Shown here piece by piece: positions 1 through 5,627 of a DNA stretch of 7,752 nucleotides. The translations under genes and the position numbers were made by a program. A model generated the notes under the pieces. The model was not told the DNA's origin. It saw only the letters and a list, made by a program, of their open reading frames with translations, and ran no database searches. The stretch covers positions 43,935-51,686 of the forward strand of contig DHSB01000204.1 of assembly GCA_002408385.1 (NCBI GenBank), read 5' to 3'. This DNA is from Myxococcales bacterium UBA5297. GTDB taxonomy: Bacteria > Myxococcota > Myxococcia > Myxococcales > UBA5297. Each line of letters opens with the position of its first letter. The first letter of the stretch is position 1.

Positions 1-46
1 CTTCGCTCGAGGTGAGCGGGGGGGCGGGCCGGGTTCAAGGGGATTT

Positions 47-97
47 CCTGACACCTCTTGAGCCGGGCAACCTCGCATCTATGGCAAGGCTGTCAGG
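47..97. repeat. Imperfect inverted repeat in the leader of the lipoprotein operon
   Basis: CCTGACA at 47-53 is the exact reverse complement of TGTCAGG at 91-97. Inside these arms CTTG (57-60) can pair with CAAG (85-88), and CC (63-64) with GG (83-84), giving a stem of about 13 pairs interrupted by small internal loops. It lies about 75 nt upstream of the sigma-54-like element, so it could be an activator site (dyad) rather than an RNA hairpin. No T-run follows it. Function is unknown and chance is possible. The first 15 bases of the window can also be read as the last four codons and TGA of an upstream gene, but that is too short to support. Confidence 0.25.
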
Positions 98-170
98 CGC
101 CCGGGGCCCGCGGGTCCGGGAGCCAGCCCATCGGAATCGGCAAGTGCTCGTCTCGACTGGATATTCGTTG

Positions 171-187
171 CTGGCAAACCGCTTGCA
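171..187 (+). promoter_or_regulatory. Candidate sigma-54 (RpoN) promoter
   Basis: The segment reads C-TGGCAAA-CCGC-TTGCA. Compared with the known sigma-54 consensus YTGGCACG-N4-TTGCW it differs at two positions of the -24 box. The invariant GG (173-174) and GC (185-186) are separated by exactly 10 nt. The predicted transcription start would be near 198. It sits directly before the first lipoprotein gene, in a locally less GC-rich patch. Sigma-54 promoters need an enhancer-binding activator; none is encoded in the window. If real, it argues that the start codon of the first gene is at 201 or later. Confidence 0.45.
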
Positions 188-200
188 ATCCAAAGTGCCC

Positions 201-761
201 GTGTGGGGCCTTGTTCGGACGGCAGCGATGGCATTGGCGCTCTTATCGACCGGTTGCCTGATAACCGACGTTCTCGAGGAGCGGCCGGTCGACCCTCCGG
301 TCCCCAACAGCGCGCCGCACGTCGAGGAAGCCTCGCTCTCCCCGCCGCCCTGGCAGATCGTCAGTCTGGGCTCCGAGGCCGGAGGCGCCAGCGGCTGCCG
401 CGAGACCCTGCGGGTCGGCGTGGTCGCCGACGAGGACGTCGAGGACCTGCTGATGGCCCGCTGGTTCATCGACTACTGGGAGAACACCTCGCCGGTCGAG
501 GACTACCGCTTCCCGAACACCGGCAAGCCGCAGCGCATCGGCCCAAGCTTCGTGGTCACCCCGGAGACCTTCCTCAAGTCCGACCCCGAGCGGCGCCGCA
601 CCACGCACGTGGTGATGGTGGTCATCAGCGACGGCTTCGAGAGCGGCTCGGACTTCACGCGACCCATGGAAGGCAAGGCGGCCGTCACCTACACCTGGAC
701 CGTCGACACGACCGAAGCCGCGAGCTGTCCGGACGAGTCTCAAGACGGAGGCTACCTATGA
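201..761 (+). CDS. Small predicted lipoprotein with Ig-like/beta-sandwich character
   Basis: With a GTG start at 201 the product is 186 aa. Residues 1-18 look like a short lipoprotein signal peptide (Arg6, then a hydrophobic AAMALALLSTG run), with the lipidated Cys at 19. The -3 residue is Ser rather than the usual Leu, so the lipobox is imperfect. After a Pro-rich linker the mature part has alternating hydrophobic strands, a motif DEDVEDLLMARWFIDY and, near the C-terminus, VVMVVISDGFES. The SDGF pattern is typical of Ig/PKD-like beta-sandwich domains, which is why I suggest that fold; no family is identified. The start is uncertain: TTG 183 gives a better signal peptide with Lys and Arg, GTG 195 is possible, and ATG 228 leaves only nine residues before the Cys. 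Starts at 12 or 81 would bury the signal peptide. The stop overlaps the next gene (ATGA), so the two are coupled. Confidence 0.65.
   Translation: MWGLVRTAAMALALLSTGCLITDVLEERPVDPPVPNSAPHVEEASLSPPPWQIVSLGSEAGGASGCRETLRVGVVADEDVEDLLMARWFIDYWENTSPVEDYRFPNTGKPQRIGPSFVVTPETFLKSDPERRRTTHVVMVVISDGFESGSDFTRPMEGKAAVTYTWTVDTTEAASCPDESQDGGYL
747..751 (+). promoter_or_regulatory. Strong ribosome binding site deciding the start of the second lipoprotein
   Basis: GGAGG at 747-751 stands 6 nt before ATG 758, inside the last codons of the preceding gene. That ATG overlaps the TGA at 759-761. This fixes the start at 758, although the reading frame stays open far upstream (to 203). It also indicates translational coupling of the two lipoproteins. 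Confidence 0.8.
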
Positions 762-2434
762 GAGCCTCCCTCTGCCGCCCGCTCGCGCTTGGGCTGCTCA
801 CCGGCCTGCTCGCCTGCGCCGACCAGATAACTAGCCCTCGGCTCTGCGAGAGCAACAGCGACTGCGACAGCGGCGAGATCTGCTTCGAGGACGGCTGCGC
901 GAGCGCCTTGGACTTCGCGGTGCGCGTCACCCCGCTCAACACCAGCGGCCTCGCCATCCAGGACTTCAACTCGGTCAGCGTGGCGATGGGCAACGTAGAC
1001 CTCAACCTCAAGCGGCCCGGCACCATCGCAGGCTCGGTCTTCGTCAAGAACGACACCTCGTTCGACGAGTACGTGGCGCTCGACGCCGACTCGAGCTCCT
1101 GGTTCGTCGTGCATGCCCGAGGGCGCTCGAGCAACATCCCGGGGCTCGCCTTCGAGCAGCCGCTCTCCAAAATCGTCAAGACCGGCTCGTCGCTCTCACT
1201 CACCGTGCCCGCCGGGCTCTGGGACATCTCGGTGACCCCGACCGACACGCGGCTGCCCGCGGTCTTCTCGCGCACCACCGTGGCCCCCGGCCAGACGGTC
1301 GACCCCGAGATCGTGCTCGTGACCGGCACCCGCGGCCTGCTCAACCTCGAGGGCTTCGTCGTCAAGACGCCCACCGTCGGCTGGCCGACCGCCGCGCCGA
1401 CGCTGCGAATCCAGGCCATCGACCCGTCGAACGGCACGCCGCTGTCTCAGGCGGTCACCTACGAGGCCGGTGCCCAGGAGCCGTTCTCGCTGCACGCGCT
1501 CAAGATCGACAGCCTCATCCTCCTGCGGGTCGGCCCCGACGCGACCAGCCTCGTCCCCGCGCCGACCAAGGAGCTGCGCAGCGCCGACGACGGCTCCTTC
1601 CCCAGTCCCCTCGTCCTCGAGCTGGGCGACTACGGCGAGCCGGTCGACATCAAGGGCCGCATCACCGCTGCCGACGGTAGCCCCATCGAGGGCGCCGACG
1701 TGCGCATCGAAGGCCGGGTGCGCGGCGGCGGCAGCTTCACCGCGAGCGCCCTGTCGCGGGCCGACGGCGGGTTTGGCGTCAAGCTGCTCCCGACGCAGAA
1801 GGCCTCGGACACCGAGCCGGCGACCCGCTACACCTTGACCGCCAGCCCGCCGTTCGCCTCGCCTTTCGCGAGCACCACGGTCAGCTTCGAGGTCGATCTC
1901 GCGGCGACCCTGCCTCCGGTCATCTGCGGCCCCAAGGCGCTGCTGACCGGCACGGTGCTCGGCACGCTCGACGGCAAGCAGCGCCAGCCGCTGCCCAACG
2001 TGCTCGTCCAGTTCGAGGGCACCCCCGCCTCGCCCAACCCCGGCGCCTCCAAGGGCGGGGTGCACACCGATCGCTTCGGCATCTTCTCCGCGAAGGTCGA
2101 GCCCGGCGCCTACCGGCTCATCGCCAAGCCGGCACCCGAACACCACCTGCCCTGGCTCTCCAAGCGCGTCACCACCTCGGAGCCGTTCGTCGAGCTGCAC
2201 GTTTCCGATCCGCGCGAGGTGCTCGGCAAGATCAGGGACTGGGACGGCAAGCCGGTCACCAACGCTATCGTCAGGTTTTACCGGGTGCCGAGCCGCGGCA
2301 GCTCGGAGGAGTCTCCTCCGGCGCCGCCGACGGTCTACGAGACGGTCACCGGCAGCGACGGCGAGTTCGTCGCGGTCGTTCCCAAGGCGCCAGAGAAGGT
2401 CGAGAGCGAGGAGCCGGCCCCCGAGCCGTTGTGA
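758..2434 (+). CDS. Lipoprotein with Cys cluster and three carboxypeptidase-regulatory-like domains
   Basis: 558 aa. Residues 1-19 form a lipoprotein signal peptide (Arg2, Arg7, hydrophobic core) ending in the lipobox LLAC, with lipidated Cys20. Directly after it four cysteines (C30, C36, C42, C47) form a compact C-x5-C-x5-C-x4-C cluster, probably disulfide-bonded. Residues of about 50-290 are beta-rich and not assigned. Three repeats with the pattern G-x-I/V-x-x-x-D-G-x-P-(I/V/L)-x-x-A/V-x-V-x-(I/F) and a closing DGxF or DRFG motif follow, at about 296-370, 395-465 and 488-550. This is the signature of carboxypeptidase-regulatory-like (transthyretin/Cna-B-like) domains, which usually serve as structural or adhesive modules on the cell surface. 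No enzyme domain is visible. With Ala at +2, E. coli sorting rules would place it in the outer membrane, but these rules may not hold here. It is co-translated with the smaller lipoprotein upstream, which suggests a shared role. Substrate or partner is unknown. Confidence 0.88.
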   Translation: MRASLCRPLALGLLTGLLACADQITSPRLCESNSDCDSGEICFEDGCASALDFAVRVTPLNTSGLAIQDFNSVSVAMGNVDLNLKRPGTIAGSVFVKNDTSFDEYVALDADSSSWFVVHARGRSSNIPGLAFEQPLSKIVKTGSSLSLTVPAGLWDISVTPTDTRLPAVFSRTTVAPGQTVDPEIVLVTGTRGLLNLEGFVVKTPTVGWPTAAPTLRIQAIDPSNGTPLSQAVTYEAGAQEPFSLHALKIDSLILLRVGPDATSLVPAPTKELRSADDGSFPSPLVLELGDYGEPVDIKGRITAADGSPIEGADVRIEGRVRGGGSFTASALSRADGGFGVKLLPTQKASDTEPATRYTLTASPPFASPFASTTVSFEVDLAATLPPVICGPKALLTGTVLGTLDGKQRQPLPNVLVQFEGTPASPNPGASKGGVHTDRFGIFSAKVEPGAYRLIAKPAPEHHLPWLSKRVTTSEPFVELHVSDPREVLGKIRDWDGKPVTNAIVRFYRVPSRGSSEESPPAPPTVYETVTGSDGEFVAVVPKAPEKVESEEPAPEPL

Positions 2435-2440
2435 CTTCCA

Positions 2441-2580
2441 CGACGACGAAGCTCGAGCTTGATCCTCTTTTCGCTCGCCCACCCTCGCGACGACAAAGCC
2501 GAAGCTTCTTCCTCCATCGCCCGCCCGCGCGGCGACGAGGCCGAAACTCCATCCTCCACTCGCCTGGGGACGATGGGCTC
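2441..2580. repeat. Imperfect tandem repeat (about 45 nt) in the convergent gap
   Basis: Units begin with CGACGA or CGATGG at 2441, 2488, 2533 and 2571 (periods 47, 45 and 38, the last only begun). They share the order CGACGA, then a GAAGC/CCGAA segment, TCCTCC-like pyrimidines, and a TCGCCCGCC-like stretch. The first unit contains the 12-bp palindrome AAGCTCGAGCTT (2449-2460). The array fills the space between two converging genes. It lacks a recognisable T-tailed terminator for either one. A minus-strand frame through it reads as a 14-15-residue repeat, but the periods are not all multiples of three, so I treat it as non-coding. Confidence 0.5.
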
Positions 2581-2602
2581 TGCTCAGCCGACCAGAGGTC
2601 GC

Positions 2603-3112
2603 TTACCGCGTCTCGATCGACTTGCGAGCGCTCTCCATCGCCTTGAACAGCTTCTCGGAGTGCGGCCCGATCTCCTTGGAGAACTGGACCGCGAGCGTCG
2701 TGTAGTGCCGGTGGAGAAGGCCGAGGCGATCGTAGGCCTCCTTGATCGCCTTCGCCGCGGGGACATCGCCGGTCTCGAGGCGGCAGCGCGCGCCGACCGC
2801 GAGCAGGCGCGTGCGCCAACCGGGCGACCAGTCCTCCCACTGAAGCCTGCCGGTGCGCGCGGGCTGGCTGCCGAGCGTCTGGTTCATCTGCGCGTTGAGC
2901 TCGGCGTGGAGCACCTGCAGCTCGCCCATGCACGCGGTGAGCGCCGCCGCATCGACCGCCTCGACAGCCGCCGGCTCGCCTCCTACGCCCATCCGCTCGC
3001 GCGCCAGGAAGAAGCCGTTGACCGCCAGAGTCGCGACGATGAAGAGCGCCGCCGAAATGTACAGCGCCCAAAGTGCAAGCCGGAAAGGCCGGTATTCGGG
3101 AGGGTTCTTCAC
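2603..3112 (-). CDS. Small single-pass membrane protein, unknown function
   Basis: 169 aa. The start is GTG at 3112, the only usable start because an in-frame stop lies at 3146-3148; no clear Shine-Dalgarno precedes it. A short basic N-terminus is followed by one hydrophobic helix at residues 12-36, flanked by Arg11 and the RER at 38-40. This predicts an inner-membrane anchor with the remaining 130 residues probably periplasmic. The soluble part is helical and has two cysteines (C61, C110) that could form a disulfide, and a W-rich stretch WEDWSPGWR at 92-100. The segment LETGDVPAAKAIKEAYDRLG (112-131) resembles one TPR-like hairpin, but a single one is not enough to call the family. It is the last gene of the minus-strand group, 103 nt behind the coiled-coil/TPR gene. 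I do not recognise the family. Confidence 0.75.
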   Translation of the reverse strand: MKNPPEYRPFRLALWALYISAALFIVATLAVNGFFLARERMGVGGEPAAVEAVDAAALTACMGELQVLHAELNAQMNQTLGSQPARTGRLQWEDWSPGWRTRLLAVGARCRLETGDVPAAKAIKEAYDRLGLLHRHYTTLAVQFSKEIGPHSEKLFKAMESARKSIETR

Positions 3113-3170
3113 GCGGGCCGACGTTACGCGGGGCCCCCGAAGGTGTCAACGGCAAGACAGAGCCCCGGCC

Positions 3171-3195
3171 CCGGACCTCGAGATCCGAGGTCCGG
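3171..3195. terminator. Perfect 10-bp hairpin between two minus-strand genes
   Basis: CCGGACCTCG (3171-3180) and CGAGGTCCGG (3186-3195) are exact reverse complements around the 5-nt spacer AGATC. On the minus strand the hairpin begins 20 nt after the stop of the coiled-coil/TPR gene (3216) and ends 58 nt before the GTG of the next gene. No T-run follows on either strand, so it is not a canonical intrinsic terminator. It may be a Rho-type 3' boundary, an RNA-stabilising element or an attenuator. Confidence 0.4.
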
Positions 3196-3215
3196 AAACG
3201 AAGCTCGCAGACAGC

Positions 3216-4223
3216 TCAGAGGCCCGACGGGTTGGCCAGCTCGGAGGGCTGCAGGCCCGCGCCGCCGACCGCCGTGCCGGCCTGCGGCGCCCCGCCCGCG
3301 GCGGCCGAGGTCTGCTCGAGCGTCCGGAGCCGGCGCTGCATGTTGCCGGTGAACTCACTGTTCGGGTACTCGGTCACTCCGCGCCGGTAGACGGCCTTGG
3401 CGCGATCGTTGTTGCCGAGCTGCTCGTGGCTCTGGCCGAGCAGGTAGAGGCCGTAGTCGACGTTGCGCTGACCCTTCGAGTTGGCGGCGAAGACCTCGAG
3501 GTGCTTGCTCGCCCCCTCGTAGTCGCGCTGCTGGTAGAGCGCCGCGCCGAGCAGGAACTCGGCGTAGAAGACCTCACTGCCCTGCGGGTCGAGCGACAGG
3601 TAGCGCCGTATCTCGGCGATGGCCCGAGGCATGTCGTTGCGGCGGAAGGCCGACTTGCCGCGGTCGAAGGCCGCGCCGCCGACCTCGTCCTTGAGCGAGC
3701 GCGAGGCGTCGTCGAGCACCCGCTTCTCGAGCTCGCTCAGCCGCGCGCGGTCGATGGCCACGAGCTCGTCGAGCCCCTTGAGCCGCTCGTCGCCCGTCTT
3801 CTCGGCCAGCGTCTTGAAGGCGACCATCGCCTTGGTGCTCGCCTGGAGCTCCTCGTTGCGCGCGGACTTCTCCTTGGCGAGCTGCGCGGTCATCTCCGCG
3901 GCCTGCCGCTGGGCCTTCTCGGCCTCGGCCCTCGCCGCCTCGGTCTGGTGCCGCTCGGCGACGATGGAGGCGCGCGCGCCCAAGGCCGCCAGCCCTATCG
4001 CCGCGGCCAGGAAGAGCGCGTAGGCGGCCGCCGACGAGAGCCAGGTGCGGCGGTAGTTGTCGTCGTTGCGCTTGGCGACGGACTTGAGCTCGGCGTGCAG
4101 GTTCTTGAGCAGGTTGTCTGTCTTGATGACCAGGTTCCTGGACTCGATCACCTCCCTGCGAAGGTCGACGAGCTCCTTCTCGACGCCGCGAGGCTCCTCA
4201 ATCCGCTCCGTCTTCCGATCCAT
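3216..4223 (-). CDS. Membrane-anchored coiled-coil/TPR protein with CpoB/YbgF-like layout
   Basis: 335 aa from ATG 4223. This start is chosen because AAGGAG (complement of 4231-4236) lies 7 nt before it; the upstream ATG at 4241 would include that site in the coding region. Order of parts: charged cytoplasmic N-terminus (1-60); one membrane helix (about 62-82); an Ala/Glu/Lys/Gln-rich coiled coil (about 85-170); three TPR hairpins (about 182-215, 218-250, 255-290), with typical features such as AAFDRGKSAFRRNDMPRAI and YLLGQSHEQLGNNDRAKAVY; and a Gly/Ala-rich tail from about 305. Coiled coil plus C-terminal TPRs is the arrangement of CpoB/YbgF, the Tol-Pal-associated periplasmic protein, but here a membrane anchor replaces the cleaved signal peptide. 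No Tol or Pal gene is present, so that role is not established. It probably acts as a periplasmic scaffold. It lies between an outer-membrane protein gene and a small membrane protein gene. Confidence 0.85.
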   Translation of the reverse strand: MDRKTERIEEPRGVEKELVDLRREVIESRNLVIKTDNLLKNLHAELKSVAKRNDDNYRRTWLSSAAAYALFLAAAIGLAALGARASIVAERHQTEAARAEAEKAQRQAAEMTAQLAKEKSARNEELQASTKAMVAFKTLAEKTGDERLKGLDELVAIDRARLSELEKRVLDDASRSLKDEVGGAAFDRGKSAFRRNDMPRAIAEIRRYLSLDPQGSEVFYAEFLLGAALYQQRDYEGASKHLEVFAANSKGQRNVDYGLYLLGQSHEQLGNNDRAKAVYRRGVTEYPNSEFTGNMQRRLRTLEQTSAAAGGAPQAGTAVGGAGLQPSELANPSGL

Positions 4224-4289
4224 GTCCGAGCTCCTTGCCATCGTCTCCCTCGTCTCTGCCCCGCGCCCCTGTGCCACGGGCATCCTTCA

Positions 4290-4358
4290 GCCTCCCCGCG
4301 GGCGAGGAGGCCAGGCGGTCTGCACTGGCTGTCTGCTGGCGCCGTGAAGAAAGGCGCC
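4290..4358. other. Two small inverted repeats in the leader of the coiled-coil/TPR gene
   Basis: GCCTCC (4290-4295) pairs with GGAGGC (4306-4311), and GGCGCC (4338-4343) pairs with GGCGCC (4353-4358). Both lie in the 223-nt gap between the outer-membrane protein stop (4447) and the TPR gene start (4223), where a minus-strand promoter or 5' UTR would be expected. I see no convincing -35/-10 pair there. Six-base stems are common at this GC content, so the significance is low. Confidence 0.2.
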
Positions 4359-4446
4359 CCTGCGTCCGGGCCCTGATTCGGCCGACGGGGACCCTTTGCC
4401 CTCACGCCGGCTCACAACGGGCGCATCTCGGTTTTCTTCCCCAGCT

Positions 4447-5106
4447 TCACCTCAGGTCCATGGTCCTCTTCTCCGGAGCGAACGAGAGCTCGGCCCCCAC
4501 GAGCACGCTGATGCCCCCGACATGCAGGCTGCCGAGCGACCCGAGGTCCGCCCTCGCCCAGGCCCCCCGGGCCTCGGCGAGCAGCCCGACGCGCTCGCCG
4601 ACCCCCAGCCTCAGCCCGGCGAGGACAAAAGGCCCGGTGGTGTGGCTCTCGATTTCGCCGAGCCCGCCCGAGAAGAAGTTGAGGAAGTAGCCGATTCCGC
4701 CGCCGAAGTAGGGCGTCAGGGTGTGGCGCCCGGCCGGATACCAGCGCGCGGCGAGCAGCAGCGGCACCTGCGTCAGGCTGGTCGCGTCGATCCCCTCGAA
4801 GGCGAACCGCTCGTGGGAGAAGCCGAGCTCGACGGCGATCTCCAGGCTCGCGAGCACCCGGTACCCGAAGACGAGCTGCAGCGACGGGCCGCCGGCCGGC
4901 TCGCGCGCCAGGGGCGTCTCGAGAGCGCGAGCGCGCTCGGAGAAGCTCGCGTTGGGGGCGTAGCGCCAGCCGCCCTGCGCCGCTATCCGCGTGCCCTCCT
5001 CGACCACCTCACCGGCCGCCACCGCCGGCGCCATCAGCGCCAGGGCGACCACCAGGCCGACAGCTCCACGCGTACCTCCGGCCTCTCGTCTTGTTTGCAG
5101 GCACAT
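4447..5106 (-). CDS. Predicted outer-membrane beta-barrel protein (8-strand, OmpW/OMP_b-brl-like)
   Basis: 219 aa from ATG 5106; only a weak ribosome site precedes it. Residues 1-31 form a Sec signal peptide (Arg-rich start, hydrophobic VGLVVALALMAPAVA, cleavage near AVA-A). The mature part is built of alternating amphipathic strands with aromatic girdle residues: SLQLVFGYRV, SLEIAVELGFSHERF, TQVPLLLAARWYP, LTPYFGGGIGYFLNFF, VGLLAEARGAW and GGISVLVGAELSF. The motif TPYFGGGIGY (131-140) is characteristic of small outer-membrane barrels of the OMP_b-brl/OmpW type. The last strand ends in Phe209, a likely beta-signal, but ten more residues (to Arg219) follow, whereas classical barrels end at the aromatic residue. 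Ligand or pore function cannot be told. It is the first gene of a minus-strand group of three envelope proteins and is divergent from the tRNA-Leu/TPR unit. Confidence 0.8.
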   Translation of the reverse strand: MCLQTRREAGGTRGAVGLVVALALMAPAVAAGEVVEEGTRIAAQGGWRYAPNASFSERARALETPLAREPAGGPSLQLVFGYRVLASLEIAVELGFSHERFAFEGIDATSLTQVPLLLAARWYPAGRHTLTPYFGGGIGYFLNFFSGGLGEIESHTTGPFVLAGLRLGVGERVGLLAEARGAWARADLGSLGSLHVGGISVLVGAELSFAPEKRTMDLR

Positions 5107-5328
5107 GTCCGACGTGCCGGGCGCCGAGACGTCCTCGTCGCCGACCTCCGGGCCGCTCTTTCGGAAATCGAAGGGCGTTTGCTATTCGACAGGGTGAGGT
5201 CGAGGGTAGCGGCGGGGGCCAGGGCGGGCAAGCTTTCGGTCGGCGAGCCTGTGCCGATGGCCCCCGGAAGTCGGGCGCGGGAGGCGCTGCGGGCGCGCGT
5301 GCGTGCTCCCGGGCAGCCGCCAACTTGC

Positions 5329-5358
5329 TTGACGGGGTGGCGAGCGCGCTTCTATAAG
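5329..5358 (+). promoter_or_regulatory. Sigma-70 type promoter of tRNA-Leu
   Basis: TTGACG (5329-5334, -35) and TATAAG (5353-5358, -10) are separated by 18 nt. Both differ by one base from the housekeeping consensus. The predicted start is near 5365, about 40 nt before the tRNA. It is the best sigma-70 promoter I can find in the window. Transcripts may run on into the TPR gene because no terminator is seen after the tRNA. Confidence 0.75.
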
Positions 5359-5406
5359 GGCGCGGCATCGACGCGTTCTCCCAGACGTTCTTCTGGGGAC
5401 GCGAGC

Positions 5407-5491
5407 GCCGGAGTGGCGGAACAGGCAGACGCACGGGACTCAAAATCCCGCGAGGCTCGCCCTCATGAGGGTTCGACCCCCTCCTCCGGCA
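5407..5491 (+). tRNA. tRNA-Leu, anticodon CAA
   Basis: 85 nt, class II. Acceptor stem GCCGGAG (5407-5413) pairs with CTCCGGC (5484-5490); discriminator A is at 5491. The D arm lies at about 5416-5431. The anticodon stem CGGGA (5434-5438)/TCCCG (5446-5450) encloses CTCAAAA, with T33 followed by CAA at 5441-5443, reading UUG leucine codons. A long variable arm (5451-5466, GAGG/CCTC stem) and the discriminator A confirm leucine. The T arm is GAGGG/CCCTC around TTCGACC. The 3' CCA is not encoded (TCG follows), so it must be added by nucleotidyltransferase. The gene has its own promoter. UUG is rarely used in such GC-rich genomes. Confidence 0.97.
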
Positions 5492-5579
5492 TCGTTCCGG
5501 GCCGACCGCAGAAACAGCGCATCGGCTCGACGGGTCCGACCAGGACGCCCCAGCCTCCAGACAGCTCGACCGGGGGGCC

Positions 5580-5601
5580 GGCGCGCGAAACACCGCGCGC
5601 C
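5580..5601 (+). other. Perfect 8-bp hairpin between tRNA-Leu and the TPR gene
   Basis: GGCGCGCG (5580-5587) pairs with CGCGCGCC (5594-5601) around the loop AAACAC. It lies 26 nt before ATG 5628. No T-run follows, so it is not a standard terminator. It could be a processing signal separating tRNA from mRNA, or a translation-affecting hairpin. The rest of 5492-5627 holds no recognisable promoter. Confidence 0.4.
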
Positions 5602-5627
5602 CGAGGGGCGCAGCACAAAGGCGCGCA

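Noticed and set aside
12..200. N-terminal extension of the first lipoprotein to GTG 12 or ATG 81
   Set aside because: It would place about 70 or about 50 extra residues before the hydrophobic signal region, which is not compatible with a lipoprotein signal peptide.
203..757. Upstream extension of the large lipoprotein frame back to 203
   Set aside because: It overlaps the first lipoprotein gene, is Arg/Gly/Pro-rich as expected for an out-of-frame reading of GC-rich DNA, and would bury the signal peptide. The strong ribosome site at 747-751 supports ATG 758.
1196..2482. Long minus-strand open frame opposite the large lipoprotein
   Set aside because: Its translation is low-complexity Arg/Gly/Ala/Asp without domains; it mirrors the third-position GC bias of the real gene on the plus strand.
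2589..2601. Hairpin CGACC-AGA-GGTCG just after the stop of the small membrane protein gene
   Set aside because: Only 5 bp and without T-run; stems of this size are frequent at this GC content.
4224..4283. Longer N-terminus for the coiled-coil/TPR protein (ATG 4241 or start at 4283)
   Set aside because: The AAGGAG site lies inside that extension and fits ATG 4223 at 7 nt spacing.
2853..4376. Long plus-strand open frame opposite the two minus-strand membrane protein genes
   Set aside because: Biased composition, no domain, and it covers two better-supported genes and their intergenic gap.
5107..5328. Possible promoter or small gene in the gap before the barrel protein
   Set aside because: No minus-strand -35/-10 pair with acceptable spacing and no open frame with a ribosome site; I see nothing that can be supported.
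5460..5491. tRNA 3' end as an integration (att) site
   Set aside because: No second copy of the tRNA 3' end is seen in the window and there is no integrase or island gene downstream.
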